Assembly: GCF_016775475.1 (NCBI RefSeq)
Contig: NZ_JAEUXJ010000001.1
Location: 124,001 to 188,000, forward strand
Direction: 5' to 3'
Length of the DNA: 64,000 nt
Source of the DNA: Belnapia mucosa
GTDB taxonomy: Bacteria > Pseudomonadota > Alphaproteobacteria > Acetobacterales > Acetobacteraceae
Shown here: piece after piece, positions 1 through 9,481 of the stretch
Layout: the number at the start of each line of letters is the position of its first letter
Position numbering within the stretch: position 1 is the stretch's first letter
Notes under the pieces: model-generated
Databases searched by the model: none
Told to the model about the DNA's origin: nothing
What the model saw: only the letters and a program-made list of their open reading frames with translations
Position numbers and translations under genes: made by a program

Positions 1-4
1 GAGG

Positions 5-2038
5 CTAGGGCAGGGCAGCCGCCGGCCTCCCCCGCCATTGCAGCGCCAGCAGCACCACCCCCAGCGCGACGCCGATCAGGTGCGGCGCCGGGACGGCATT
101 GCCGAAGGCGGCCTCCAGCAGGGCCGGGAAGATCATCAGCACCCCGGCGATGGCAAAGCCCGCGCGTTCCCACCCCGCCAGCGCCCGCCGCGCGAAGCCC
201 TGGCAGGCGGCCGAGAGGGCGGCGAGGCCGGCGGCGGCGAGGCCGATCTGCACCGCCACATCCACCCAGGTCATCCCCGGCTTGAAGGCCAGCAGCAGGC
301 CCACCCCATCGGGATCGGTGACGAAGACGAAGGGCAGGACGAAGGCCGGCAGGGTGTATTTCCAGGCCTGCAGCGTCGTCCGGTAGGGCCCCGCCCCGGT
401 GATCGCCGCCGCGGCGAAGGGCGAGAGGGCGGTGGGCGGCGAGACCTCGGAGAGCACCGCGTAGTAGAAGACGAACATATGTGCGGCGTAATCCGGCACG
501 CCGAGCTTGGTCAGGGCCGGCGCCGCCACCACGGCGCAGATGATGTAGCTGGCCGTCACCGGCACCGCGAGACCGACGATCCAGACGATCAGCGCGGTAT
601 AGAGCGCGGTCACCACCAGCGACCCGCCGGCCGCCTGGATCGCGATCTCACTGAATTTCAGCCCGAGCCCGGTCAGGGTGATGACGCCCACGATGATGCC
701 GGCGCAGGCACAGGTGGCGGCGATGCCAACCGACTGCACCGCGCCCGAGGCCAACGCATCGATCAGCCGCCGCGGCCAGAGCGCGCTCTCGGGCCGCAGG
801 AAGGAGAGCAGCACCGCGACGATCATGGCGTAGAGCACGGACATGGTCGGCGAATAGCCGAGGATCATGAAGACCACGATCGCCAGCAGCGAGGAGAAGT
901 GGAAGCCGTATTTCTTGGTCAGCGCCCAGGGGCTCTCGACCGCGATCGCCTCGCGCTCGGTGCCGGCCTCGGCATGCTCGGCGCCGATGCGGCGCTGGTC
1001 GAGCTCCACCATGAAGAGCAGCGAGGCGTAGTAGAGCACGGTCGGCACGGCGGCCATCCGCAGCACCTCGAGATAGCCGATCTTGAGATATTCGGCGATC
1101 AGGAAGGCCGCGGCGCCGAGCACCGGGGGCGAGATGATGGCACCGAGCCCGCCGGCCGCGAGCAGCCCGCCGGCATCATCCGGCCGGTAGCCGACGCGCC
1201 GCATCATCGGCCAGGCGACGGTGCCGAGGGTGACGGTGGTGGCGACGCCCGAGCCCGAGGGCCCGCCGAGCAGGAAGGAGGAGAGCACCACCGTCCGCCC
1301 CGCCGAGGTCGCCCGCCCGCCGGTCGCGGCGAAGCTGAAATCGACGAAGAACTTGCCCGCGCCGCTCACCTGCAGGATGGCGCCATAGATGGTGAAGAGG
1401 ATGATGAGGCTGGCCGAGACATCGACAGCCGTGCCGAAGATGCCGTCGAGGGTGATGGTGAGGTGGGGGATCAGCCTCTCCGACCCATAGCCCTGGTGCC
1501 GCCAGGGGGCGGGCAGCAGGTTGCCGAAGAAGGCATAGAGCATGAAGAGGCCCGACATCACCGGCATCACCCAGCCGGTGGAGCGCCGCGTCACCTCCAG
1601 CACCAGGAGGATCAGCACCCAGCCGATGATCAGGTCCCAACCCTCGGGGAAGACATAGCGGTCGATCAGCGGCTCCGTGCCGATCATGTCGCCGCCATAG
1701 AGGAGATACCAGGTCACGCCGAGGGAGAGGGCGATCAGCGCCAGGTCCCAGGGCATGAAGCGGTGCCGGAAGCGCCGCGCCGCCGGGAAGAGCAGGAAGC
1801 CGAGCGCCATGGCGAAGCCGACATGGACGAAGCGCAGCGTCGTGGTCGGGACGATGTCCCAGGCGGCCCAGAGGTGGAACAGCGCCATCGCCACGGCCAG
1901 CGCCGTGGCGGCATAGGCCAGCCAGCCGCGATAGCGGTTCTGGGCGCCCTCCTCCTCCTCGATCAGCGCCTCCACCCGGGCGGCGGTGGTGTCATCCAGC
2001 GCGCCGGCGGGGATTTCCGGCGGAAGGGTCGTGCTCAT
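5..2038 (-). CDS. TRAP transporter fused permease (DctQ-DctM type)
   Basis: About 677 aa, almost entirely hydrophobic, with the layout of fused small (4 TM) and large (about 12 TM) TRAP permeases, the form usual in TAXI-type systems. It would use an ion gradient to import a solute delivered by a periplasmic binding protein. Gly-rich stretches such as GGPSGSGVATTVTLG and the C-terminal half VSPPTALSPFAAAAITG are typical of the DctM domain. The ATG at 2038 is chosen because the residues upstream are Arg-rich and unlike the family. The stop lies at the window edge, so the gene is complete. No binding protein gene lies upstream, so it must be beyond the left edge or elsewhere. Substrate unknown. 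Confidence 0.9.
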   Translation of the reverse strand: MSTTLPPEIPAGALDDTTAARVEALIEEEEGAQNRYRGWLAYAATALAVAMALFHLWAAWDIVPTTTLRFVHVGFAMALGFLLFPAARRFRHRFMPWDLALIALSLGVTWYLLYGGDMIGTEPLIDRYVFPEGWDLIIGWVLILLVLEVTRRSTGWVMPVMSGLFMLYAFFGNLLPAPWRHQGYGSERLIPHLTITLDGIFGTAVDVSASLIILFTIYGAILQVSGAGKFFVDFSFAATGGRATSAGRTVVLSSFLLGGPSGSGVATTVTLGTVAWPMMRRVGYRPDDAGGLLAAGGLGAIISPPVLGAAAFLIAEYLKIGYLEVLRMAAVPTVLYYASLLFMVELDQRRIGAEHAEAGTEREAIAVESPWALTKKYGFHFSSLLAIVVFMILGYSPTMSVLYAMIVAVLLSFLRPESALWPRRLIDALASGAVQSVGIAATCACAGIIVGVITLTGLGLKFSEIAIQAAGGSLVVTALYTALIVWIVGLAVPVTASYIICAVVAAPALTKLGVPDYAAHMFVFYYAVLSEVSPPTALSPFAAAAITGAGPYRTTLQAWKYTLPAFVLPFVFVTDPDGVGLLLAFKPGMTWVDVAVQIGLAAAGLAALSAACQGFARRALAGWERAGFAIAGVLMIFPALLEAAFGNAVPAPHLIGVALGVVLLALQWRGRPAAALP

Positions 2039-2150
2039 AAGCTGGCGTGCTCCCGATTCCCGGCTTCCTGTAGCAGCCCGCCGGATTTGGCCCAACCGGG
2101 GGCAGCGCCGGCGCGTTGCGGCGCCATTCGCCTCGATGAAGGAGACCCGC

Positions 2151-2744
2151 ATGGCCCTGCCCGATGCCCCGATGACCCCGGTCGGCCGCTTCCCCCTGGT
2201 GCGGCTGATGGCGCGCGGCTGGTGGATGTTCGTCCTGCGCGGGGTCCTGGCGATCCTCTTCGGCCTGATTGCCTTCCTCATGCCCGGCCTCGGCCTCGCG
2301 GTCATCCTCGGCTGCCTCGCGGCCTGGATGGCGCTGGACGGGGCGGGGACGATCTACCAGGCGATCTGGGGCCCGCCGGAGCGGCATGGCGCCTGGTTCT
2401 GGATCGACGGCATCATCTCCCTCCTCGCCGCGGCGGCGCTGCTGCTGGCGCCGGGGGCCTCGGCGCTCGGCCTGGTGCTGGTGACCGGCTTCTGGTCGAT
2501 CGCCATCGGGGTGATCCGGATGGTCCTGGCCTTCCGCCTCTCCTCCGTGCTGATGGGGCTGTTCGGGGCGATCTCGGTCTTCATCGGCGCCTGGCTGATC
2601 TCGGCGCCGGGGCCGGGGCTGCTGGCGCTGATCTGGATCGTCGGCATCCAGGCGGTGGCCACGGGGGCGGTGCTGATCGGCCTCGGCTGGCGGCTGCGGC
2701 GGGTGGCGCATGACCCGCATGGGCCGGCGCTCGGGCGGGGCTGA
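2151..2744 (+). CDS. HdeD/DUF308-like integral membrane protein
   Basis: About 197 aa with six predicted membrane segments in pairs, beginning with RGVLAILFGLIAFLMPG, the hallmark of HdeD (DUF308) proteins linked to acid resistance in enterics. The ATG at 2151 is preferred over the ATG at 2136 because an AAGGAG sequence sits about 6 bases before it. It is divergent from the TRAP permease and 23 bp before the chromate transporter genes. The family assignment is good; a role in acid stress here is only inferred. Confidence 0.8.
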   Translation: MALPDAPMTPVGRFPLVRLMARGWWMFVLRGVLAILFGLIAFLMPGLGLAVILGCLAAWMALDGAGTIYQAIWGPPERHGAWFWIDGIISLLAAAALLLAPGASALGLVLVTGFWSIAIGVIRMVLAFRLSSVLMGLFGAISVFIGAWLISAPGPGLLALIWIVGIQAVATGAVLIGLGWRLRRVAHDPHGPALGRG

Positions 2745-2767
2745 CCGGCCGGCAGGGGCGTGCCAGC

Positions 2768-3376
2768 ATGGCGGCGCCCCGAGGAGCCTCCGCCTTGCCC
2801 GAAGCCCCGCCACCGCAGACCGTGCTGCCCAGCCTTGCCGAGTTGTTCACCGGCTACCTGAAGATCGGGCTCTTCGGCTTCGGCGGCGTCGCCGCCTGGG
2901 CCCGCCGCGTCATCGTCGAGGAGCGGCACTGGCTGACCGAGCGGGACTATGCCGAGGTGCTGGGGCTGGGCCAGGTGCTGCCGGGGCCGAATGTGGGCAA
3001 TGCGGCGGTGATGATCGGGCGGCGCTTCCACGGCCTGTCCGGGGCGCTGCTGGCGACGGCGGGCCTCTATCTGGCGCCCTTCTGCATCCTGGTCCTGCTC
3101 TGCCTTTTCTACGACCGCTATGGCCAATTGCCGGCGGTGGCGCCGGTGATGGCAGGGATCGCGGCCGGGGCGGCGGGGATGGTGATCGGCACCGCCTTCA
3201 AGATGGCGGGCAAGCTGAAGCTGCAATGGGACGCGCTGGTGATCCTGCTGCTGGCGACGCTGGGTGCCGCGGCGCTGCGGCTGCCGCTGCCGGTCATCGT
3301 GCTGGTGCTGGCGCCCATCTCCATCGCCCTGTCGCTGCGGCGGTCGGGGCTGCTGCGGGGGACGGCGCCGCGATGA
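2768..3376 (+). CDS. Chromate transporter, N-terminal-type half
   Basis: About 202 aa. It has the chromate transporter (CHR) fold signature IGLFGFGGVAAWARR near residue 33 and the LPGPNVGNAAVMIGRR motif near residue 70, followed by membrane segments. Short CHR proteins work in pairs as chromate/sulfate-type anion exporters. The stop overlaps the start of the next gene (ATGA), which encodes the matching second half, so the two are translationally coupled subunits. Confidence 0.88.
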   Translation: MAAPRGASALPEAPPPQTVLPSLAELFTGYLKIGLFGFGGVAAWARRVIVEERHWLTERDYAEVLGLGQVLPGPNVGNAAVMIGRRFHGLSGALLATAGLYLAPFCILVLLCLFYDRYGQLPAVAPVMAGIAAGAAGMVIGTAFKMAGKLKLQWDALVILLLATLGAAALRLPLPVIVLVLAPISIALSLRRSGLLRGTAPR

Positions 3377-3891
3377 TCCTCCAGGTCCTGCTCACCTTCT
3401 CCATCCTGTCGCTGGTGGCGATCGGCGGCGCCAATGCCGTGCTACCGGAGATGCACCGCCAGCTGGTCGAGCTGCGCGGCTGGCTCGACGACGCGACCTT
3501 CTCGCAGCTCTACGCCCTGGCCCAGGCGGCGCCGGGGCCGAATATCCTGGTCGCCAGCGTGATGGGCTGGCGCATCGCAGGCGCTGGGGGCATGGCGGCG
3601 GCGACCTTCGGCATGCTGGTGCCGGCGGCGGTGCTGGCCTGGGGCATGGCCGGGCTGACCCATCGGCTGCGCGGCGCGCCCTGGCTGAAGCCGGCCCAGG
3701 CCGGGCTGGTGCCGGTGGCGATCGGCCTGATCCTCGCCGCCGGGATCACCATGGCGGCGGCGGCGCATAGCCATGGTCTGATGCCGCTGCTGGTGGTGGC
3801 CGTCGCCACCGTCTTCGTCTGGCGGACCGATTACAGTCCGCTCTGGGTGCTCGCCGGAGGCGCGGTGCTGGGGGCGGTGTTTCTCGGCTGA
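3373..3891 (+). CDS. Chromate transporter, C-terminal-type half
   Basis: About 172 aa and the second single-domain CHR protein of the pair. It begins with a membrane segment with SLVAIGGANAVLPEM and carries the paired motif APGPNILVASVMGWR near residue 56. It starts inside the stop of the preceding half (ATGA overlap). Together the two equal one full-length ChrA. Chromate export is the known role for the family; other anions are possible. Confidence 0.87.
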   Translation: MILQVLLTFSILSLVAIGGANAVLPEMHRQLVELRGWLDDATFSQLYALAQAAPGPNILVASVMGWRIAGAGGMAAATFGMLVPAAVLAWGMAGLTHRLRGAPWLKPAQAGLVPVAIGLILAAGITMAAAAHSHGLMPLLVVAVATVFVWRTDYSPLWVLAGGAVLGAVFLG

Positions 3892-3900
3892 GGGTCCGCC

Positions 3901-4149
3901 TCAACGCTTCGCGCGGGCGATCAGGCTGTCATAGAGCGCGCAGGTCTGGTCGCTCGCCGGCTGGCCCATGGCGGCGGTCATCGCCTCGCTGATCTTATGC
4001 GCCTCGGCCGGGTTCCGCTGCATCAGCGGCATGAGGAGGTTGGTGAGCTCAATGGTCTTCGCTTCCATGGCCTGGTCGGTGCAGGCGGCCCGGGCCATGG
4101 GGGCGAGGGCGGTGAGCAGCAGGGCGGCGGCGAGCAGGCGCTTGGTCAT
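3901..4149 (-). CDS. Small exported protein of unknown function
   Basis: 82 aa with a clear signal peptide (MTKRLLAAALLLTALAPMARA, cleavage after ARA) and a mature part of about 60 residues with two cysteines (near 23 and 70) that could form a disulfide. The mature part looks helical. It lies tail to tail with the chromate transporter pair and 82 bp downstream of the TonB receptor on the same strand, so it may share that transcript. I do not recognise a named family. Confidence 0.7.
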   Translation of the reverse strand: MTKRLLAAALLLTALAPMARAACTDQAMEAKTIELTNLLMPLMQRNPAEAHKISEAMTAAMGQPASDQTCALYDSLIARAKR

Positions 4150-4231
4150 GCAGGGCTGGCTCCGGATGCGGCAGGGGAGGACCCCCTGCCAGACCCGCAG
4201 CCTCGCGCGGCGCCGGTTAAGGCGCCGATAA

Positions 4232-6289
4232 TCAGAAGCTCATCCGCGCCCCGAGATAGAGGCTCCGGCCCTCGCCCGGGTAGAAGACGGCGGTATTGGC
4301 CCCTGGCGCCCGGGCGTTCTGCAGCGTACCGAGATCGCTGACATAGCGCTTGTTGGTGAGGTTCCGGGCATCGAGGAAGAGATGGAGGTTGGGGGCGACC
4401 GTCACCCCCGCCTCCAGCCCCAGCTTCAGATAGGCATTGGCCCGTAGGGTGTTGGCGTAGTCCGCCCAGGCCCCCTCCGGCACCCAGTCCAACGCCGGCG
4501 CGATGAAGCCGAGGCCATCGGGCGCGGTGTAGGTGAGGCTGGTGCGTAGCACATGCGGCGGCAGTCCGGCGATGCGGTTGCCGCCATATTGCCGGTCGCC
4601 GCGGAAGCGGAAGTCGTTCCAGGTCCAGGTCTGCCGCAGCGTGACCCGGTCGCCGGCCGCCACCGCGCCGCGGGCGAGGTCCAGATAGCCGGCGAATTCG
4701 ACGCCCTGATTCACCGTGGTTCCGGCATTGAAGGTGCTGGCCGGGGTGCTCGGATCGACCGTGTATTGCAGCAGCTGGCCCCGGATGGTGGAGCGGAACA
4801 GCGTCAGGTCCCAGCCATGGCCCTCGTATCGGCCGCGGGTGCCGGCCTCCACCGTCCAGGCCCGCTGGGATTGCAGCGGCACCCAGAAGGGCAGCCCGTT
4901 CACCGTCTGCAGCTGGTCGGAGAAGTCGGGCACGTCCTGGCTGCGGGTGAGATTGGCGAAGACCTGCACCGCCGGCCGCGGCTGCCACAGCACGCCGATC
5001 TTCGGGTTCAGCCCCTCATAGGCGCGGCTGAAGCGTTGGCCGCTCAGGCGGTTCTCATAGTCCCGCTCATCGCGCAGCATCTTCGCGCCGGCAACCAGGG
5101 CCACGGTCGGCAGGACCCAGAGCCGGTTCTCGGCGAAGGCCTCGTAATTCTGCGCCCGCTGCACGCCATTCGCCGTCAGCGCCCCGCGGGAGCCACGGAG
5201 ATTGACGTATTGCAGCGCGTCGTTGGTGCCGGCGAAATACCGCCCGCCCAACACCAGCTCGCCCCGCAGCCCGGCGACCTCGTAGCGCTGGGTCCAGCGC
5301 GGGGCGATGCCCCAGGTCAGCCCGTCCTGGTCGATCACCTGGAAGATCGGGTGATAGAGCTGCTTGTGGATGATCCAGCTATCCACATCCACCTGCCCGG
5401 CATCGAGCCGAATGCTGGTGCGGTTGGCGAAGCGTTCGGCCCAGATATTGCGCGCCTGGTTGCCGGCGAGGGCCGCGGCATTGGCTGTCTGCGGCCGGTT
5501 CAGCGCATCGCCGAGGGTCAGCGAACCGGGAAGCTGCTGCCGGACGATATAGGTCCCGGCATAGAAGCGCGTCTCCACCCGGTCATTCAGGCGGTAGCCG
5601 AGATTGGCGTTGAACTGCTCATACTGGCCACGGCTGTGCTGGCGCCAACCATCCGAATGCGTGACGCTTCCGGCCGCCAGCGCATCCCAGTCGCCGAAGA
5701 CGGCCGAGGCCTGGCCGGACAGGCGCCAGGTGCCATAGGTGCCGCCCTCCACGCGCAGGCTGTTCGGCTCGGGCGCCGTGCGGGCGGTGGGGGTGACGAA
5801 ATTGATCGCCCCGCCGAGGGTCGAGCTGCCGAAGGCCAGCGCATTGCCGCCGGGATAGACCGCGGCCGAACGCACCGCGCTCGGGTCGATCTGGTAGAAA
5901 TCGCCGCTGCCATCGGCGAGGTTCACCGGCACGCCATCCTGCAGCACCTCGACCCCGCGCAGGTGGAAGCCGCGGGCGATGCCGGAGCCGCGGAGCGAGA
6001 GCCGCAGCTCCTGCCCGTAGCGGCTTTGCACGAAGACGCCGGGCGTATCGGCCAGCACGTCGCGCAGGGTGAAGGCGTAGCGATTGGCCAGCGCCTCCCC
6101 ATCCACGAAGCGCACGGCGGCGGGGGTCTGCTCCAGCGCCTCCCGCTGCTCGGTGACCGAGGGGGCGGTGAGGGAGCCCGGGGCTTGGCCAGTAACGACG
6201 AGGTCGGGGAGGGTGGCCTGACCGAAGGCGGGACCGGCGATGCCGGCAAGCAGCAGGACGCGCCAAGTGGCGCGCGGCAAGGGATGCAT
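4232..6289 (-). CDS. TonB-dependent outer-membrane receptor
   Basis: 685 aa with a signal peptide ending at AFG-Q, a TonB-box-like LPDLVVTG just after it, a plug domain (about 45-170, including LRDVLADTPGVFVQSR and LQDGVPVNLADGSGDF) and a 22-strand-type barrel ending in aromatic F (GARMSF), as outer-membrane proteins do. The plug resembles FecA-type siderophore receptors, but the substrate cannot be read from sequence. It lies 42 bp downstream of a DUF2946 gene on the same strand. Such pairs are often linked to metal, particularly copper, uptake; this is inference. Confidence 0.9.
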   Translation of the reverse strand: MHPLPRATWRVLLLAGIAGPAFGQATLPDLVVTGQAPGSLTAPSVTEQREALEQTPAAVRFVDGEALANRYAFTLRDVLADTPGVFVQSRYGQELRLSLRGSGIARGFHLRGVEVLQDGVPVNLADGSGDFYQIDPSAVRSAAVYPGGNALAFGSSTLGGAINFVTPTARTAPEPNSLRVEGGTYGTWRLSGQASAVFGDWDALAAGSVTHSDGWRQHSRGQYEQFNANLGYRLNDRVETRFYAGTYIVRQQLPGSLTLGDALNRPQTANAAALAGNQARNIWAERFANRTSIRLDAGQVDVDSWIIHKQLYHPIFQVIDQDGLTWGIAPRWTQRYEVAGLRGELVLGGRYFAGTNDALQYVNLRGSRGALTANGVQRAQNYEAFAENRLWVLPTVALVAGAKMLRDERDYENRLSGQRFSRAYEGLNPKIGVLWQPRPAVQVFANLTRSQDVPDFSDQLQTVNGLPFWVPLQSQRAWTVEAGTRGRYEGHGWDLTLFRSTIRGQLLQYTVDPSTPASTFNAGTTVNQGVEFAGYLDLARGAVAAGDRVTLRQTWTWNDFRFRGDRQYGGNRIAGLPPHVLRTSLTYTAPDGLGFIAPALDWVPEGAWADYANTLRANAYLKLGLEAGVTVAPNLHLFLDARNLTNKRYVSDLGTLQNARAPGANTAVFYPGEGRSLYLGARMSF

Positions 6290-6331
6290 GAGATTGGGAC
6301 TCCTGACGAGAGCGGGACGCGGTCGCTGACG

Positions 6332-6694
6332 TCAGGCGGCGGGTGGGGCTCGGGGCTGCTGCGGCGGGGCGCAGGCCGGGGCGGGTGGCATCCCGGCGAT
6401 CGGCGGGGCAGGAGGCGGAGCATAGGCGATGCGGAGCGCCGGCAGGGCCGGCACTGGCGGGGCCGGGGCCGCACCGCCGGGGCAGACCGGGCAACTGTCA
6501 TGCGCCGCGGCAGCGGGGGCCGCCGGCTGGCCCTCGGCATCCAGATGCAGGGTGCGGATGCCGCCCTCGGCCGAGCAGATCACGACGCCCTCGGACCCGG
6601 CCAGCGCCGCCAGGCAATGGGCGAAGGCCCCGCCCCACTGGAGGACCAGCAGCAGGGCGAGCACCACCGTCAGCAGGGGCCGGCGCCGGGTCAT
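6332..6694 (-). CDS. DUF2946-like small exported protein
   Basis: About 120 aa with an N-terminal hydrophobic signal (LLTVVLALLLVLQWGGAFAHC), a conserved His/Cys pair near its end, and a CPVC motif (DSCPVCPGG) in the middle, then a Pro-rich tail. This is the pattern of DUF2946 proteins, which are commonly encoded beside TonB-dependent receptors. The His and CxxC suggest metal binding. The ATG at 6712 is an alternative start. It precedes the receptor gene by 42 bp and probably heads that operon. Confidence 0.65.
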   Translation of the reverse strand: MTRRRPLLTVVLALLLVLQWGGAFAHCLAALAGSEGVVICSAEGGIRTLHLDAEGQPAAPAAAAHDSCPVCPGGAAPAPPVPALPALRIAYAPPPAPPIAGMPPAPACAPPQQPRAPPAA

Positions 6695-6783
6695 GCCCCG
6701 GCTATGCCGCATATGCGCCGCCGCGTCACCATTCCGCACCAAGGGAAATTGACCCGGAGGCTGATCCGCACGACATCTTCCCC

Positions 6784-8208
6784 ATGCCCGACGACCTGTC
6801 CTTCCCCCTGCTCGACCGCCTCTCTGCCCTGCTCGGCCCGCGCGGCCTGCTGACCGACCCGGCCGAGCTGGCCCCGCATCTCGCGGATTGGCGCCTGCTC
6901 TATCGCGGCCGCTCGCCCTGCCTGCTGCGCCCGGCCGATACCGCGCAGCTGGCCGAGGCGGTCCGGCTTTGCGCTGCCGCCGGGGTGCCGCTGGTCCCAC
7001 AGGGGGGCAATACCTCGATGGTCGGCGGGGCGACGCCGGATGAGGGCGGGCGACAGGTCATCGTGTCCCTGGCGCGGCTGAACCGGGTCCGCGACATCGA
7101 CCCGCTCGACATGACCATGACAGCCGAGGCCGGAGTCATCGTGAAGGCGGCGCAGGATGCCGCGGCCGAAGCCGGCTGCCTCTTCCCCCTCTCCTTTGGC
7201 GGCGAGGGCTCGGCGACCATCGGCGGCGTGCTCTCGACCAATGCCGGGGGCAACACCACGGTCCGCTACGGCAATACGCGGGAGCTGATGCTGGGCCTCG
7301 AGGTGGTGCTGCCGGATGGGCAGGTCTGGAACGGGCTGCGGCGGCTGCGCAAGGACAATACCGGTTATGCGCTGCGCCACCTCTTCGTCGGCGCAGAAGG
7401 GACGCTCGGCTTCATCACCGCTGCCGTGCTGCGCCTGTTCGCCCGGCCGCGGGAATCGGAGGTCGCGCTCTGCGCGGTGCGGGACGAGGAGGCGGCGCTG
7501 GCCCTGTTCCGCCGCTTCCGCGACCGGGACGAGACCGCGGTGCGGGCCTTCGAATACATGTCCGGCACCGGGGTCGGCTTCTATGCCCGCTTCATCGAGG
7601 GCGGCAGCGTCCCCCTTTCGACCCCGGCCGACCATTACGTGCTGGTCGACCTCGCCTCCACCCGGCCCGATGCCGGGCTGCGCGCCCTGATGGAGTCGGT
7701 CCTGGAGGAGGCGCTGGAGGCCGGCGAGGTGCTGGATGCGGCGATCGGCGAGAGCGAGGCCCAGCGCGCCGCCATCTGGCGCATCCGCGAGGAGCATCCG
7801 GAGGCGCAGAAGCGCGAGGGCGCCTCGGTGAAGAACGACGTTTCCGTCCCCGTCTCGAAGACGCCGGAGCTGATTCGCCGCGCCTCCGAAGCCTGCCGGC
7901 GGCTGATCCCCGGGGTGCGCCCGGTGCCCTTCGGCCATATGGGCGACGGCAATATCCACATGAACCTGCAGCAGCCGGAGGGCATGGACCCGGCCGCCTT
8001 CCTCGCCCGCAGCCATGACATCATGGATACGGTGAACGAGGTGGTCCGCGACCTCGGCGGCAGCTTCTCCGCCGAGCACGGCATCGGCCGGCTGAAGACC
8101 GATATGATGGAAGCCTGGCGCGGTGGGGCGGAGCTCGACATGATGCGGCGCATCAAGGCGGCGCTCGACCCGCAGGGGGTCATGAATCCGGGGAAGGTGT
8201 TGCCCTAA
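6784..8208 (+). CDS. FAD-binding oxidase/2-hydroxyacid dehydrogenase (GlcD/DLD family)
   Basis: 474 aa. An FAD-binding PCMH domain (about 40-215) holds VPQGGNTSMVGGA and GGVLSTNAGGNTTVRYGN. A C-terminal FAD-oxidase domain ends with the metal/substrate motifs GHMGDGNIHMN and EHGIGRLK. It belongs to the D-lactate / glycolate oxidase GlcD / D-2-hydroxyglutarate dehydrogenase superfamily and oxidises a D-2-hydroxy acid, passing electrons to a carrier. Which acid is not clear. The ATG at 6784 gives the usual family length. Confidence 0.88.
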   Translation: MPDDLSFPLLDRLSALLGPRGLLTDPAELAPHLADWRLLYRGRSPCLLRPADTAQLAEAVRLCAAAGVPLVPQGGNTSMVGGATPDEGGRQVIVSLARLNRVRDIDPLDMTMTAEAGVIVKAAQDAAAEAGCLFPLSFGGEGSATIGGVLSTNAGGNTTVRYGNTRELMLGLEVVLPDGQVWNGLRRLRKDNTGYALRHLFVGAEGTLGFITAAVLRLFARPRESEVALCAVRDEEAALALFRRFRDRDETAVRAFEYMSGTGVGFYARFIEGGSVPLSTPADHYVLVDLASTRPDAGLRALMESVLEEALEAGEVLDAAIGESEAQRAAIWRIREEHPEAQKREGASVKNDVSVPVSKTPELIRRASEACRRLIPGVRPVPFGHMGDGNIHMNLQQPEGMDPAAFLARSHDIMDTVNEVVRDLGGSFSAEHGIGRLKTDMMEAWRGGAELDMMRRIKAALDPQGVMNPGKVLP

Positions 8209-8216
8209 GGGCGCTC

Positions 8217-8233
8217 CGGCCCCGCAGGGGCCG
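8217..8233 (+). terminator. Hairpin after the FAD-oxidase gene
   Basis: A perfect 7-bp GC stem with a 3-base loop lies 8 bp after the stop codon. The following bases are only weakly T-rich (TTCTCCC), so it may be a weak terminator or simply protect the 3' end. Confidence 0.4.
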
Positions 8234-8308
8234 TTCTCCCAACGCTCCGGCTTTGCCCCGGGCCCCGCCAGCGGGTAGGGTGCGCCCCCGCTTCCGCATG
8301 ACCTGGTG

Positions 8309-9481
8309 ATGAGCCGCCTCGACCGTTACATGTTCCGGCAACTGGCCGTCGCCTTGCTCGCCGTCACCATCGGCCTGGCGGCGCTTGTCTGGCTGACGCA
8401 GTCGCTGCGCTTCATCGAGCTGGTGCTCGATCGCGGCCTGTCCTTCCTTGTCTTCGTCGAGCTGACCGGGCTGCTGCTGCCCAGCTTCTTCGCGGTGATC
8501 CTGCCGATCACGACCTTCGTCGTGACCCTCTTCGTCTATGTCCGGCTCTCCACCGACCGGGAACTGGTGGTGATGCGCGCCGCCGGCCTGTCGCAATGGC
8601 GGCTGGCGCGGCCGGCCCTGGCGCTGGCGACCCTCTCGGTGCTGGTCTGCTACGTGCTGAACCTCTGGGTGGTGCCGGCCAGCCAGGCCTCCTTCCGAGC
8701 CTGGCAATTCGAGATCCGCAACCAGCTTGCCGCCATCCTGCTGCAGGAGGGGGTGTTCAGCTCGGTCGGCGACGACCTGACGGTCTATGCCCGCTACCGC
8801 GACCGGGACGGGACGCTGCGGGGAATCCTCGTGCATGACGCGCGGGAGCCGGGCGCCCCGGTCACCATCCTGGCCGAGGCCGGGCGCATCACCCCGGGCC
8901 CCAACGGGCCGCGGGTGACGCTGGAGAACGGCCAGCGCCAGCAGGTGGAGAAGGTGCCGCCGCCGCAGGGCGCGCCGCCCGGGACCGCGCCGACCACCCG
9001 CCTCACGGTCCTCTCCTTCCGCGAGAACAGCGTCGACCTCGCCCGCACCTCCCGTGGCGAGACCGATAGCCGCTATCGCAATGCGCAGGAGCGGACCCTG
9101 GACGAGCTGCTGCATCCCGATCCGGCCGAACGGATTCCGGAACGCGACCTGCGGCGCTTCATCGCCGAGGCGCATCAGCGCCTGGCCGGGCCGCTGAACG
9201 CCCTCTCCTTCGGGCTGGTCGCGCTGGCGACGGCGCTGACCGGGCAGTTCCGCCGGCATGGCGGCAGCCTCCGGCTCTTCACCGGCATCATGGTGGTGGT
9301 CGTGCTGCTGGCGATCGGGCTGACGGCCGGCAACCTGGCGGCGCGGGATCCACGGCTGATCCCGCTGGTCTGGCTGAACGTGCTGGCGCCGGGCCTCGTC
9401 TCCTGCTGGGTGCTGTCCGGGATGCCGGGCTGGCCGCAGGGCGGGCTGCTGCGCCGGTCGCGCGGGGCCGCCACGCCATGA
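8309..9481 (+). CDS. lptF: LPS export permease LptF
   Basis: 390 aa of the YjgP/YjgQ family: N-terminal membrane segments with FRQLAVALLAVTIG and MRAAGLSQWRL, a periplasmic beta-jellyroll domain (about 115-270), then C-terminal membrane segments. LptF pairs with LptG in the LptB2FG ABC transporter that extracts LPS from the inner membrane. The ATG at 8309 directly follows an in-frame GTG. The stop overlaps the lptG start (ATGA). First gene of lptF-lptG-lptD. Confidence 0.93.
   Translation: MSRLDRYMFRQLAVALLAVTIGLAALVWLTQSLRFIELVLDRGLSFLVFVELTGLLLPSFFAVILPITTFVVTLFVYVRLSTDRELVVMRAAGLSQWRLARPALALATLSVLVCYVLNLWVVPASQASFRAWQFEIRNQLAAILLQEGVFSSVGDDLTVYARYRDRDGTLRGILVHDAREPGAPVTILAEAGRITPGPNGPRVTLENGQRQQVEKVPPPQGAPPGTAPTTRLTVLSFRENSVDLARTSRGETDSRYRNAQERTLDELLHPDPAERIPERDLRRFIAEAHQRLAGPLNALSFGLVALATALTGQFRRHGGSLRLFTGIMVVVVLLAIGLTAGNLAARDPRLIPLVWLNVLAPGLVSCWVLSGMPGWPQGGLLRRSRGAATP

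Noticed and set aside
38..2713. Very long open frame opposite the TRAP permease
   Set aside because: Arg/Gly/His/Gln-rich product from the antisense of a real GC-rich gene; no domain, and the minus strand has clear family matches.
4553..6853. Long open frame opposite the TonB receptor
   Set aside because: Antisense shadow; composition unlike real proteins while the opposite frame is a complete TonB receptor.
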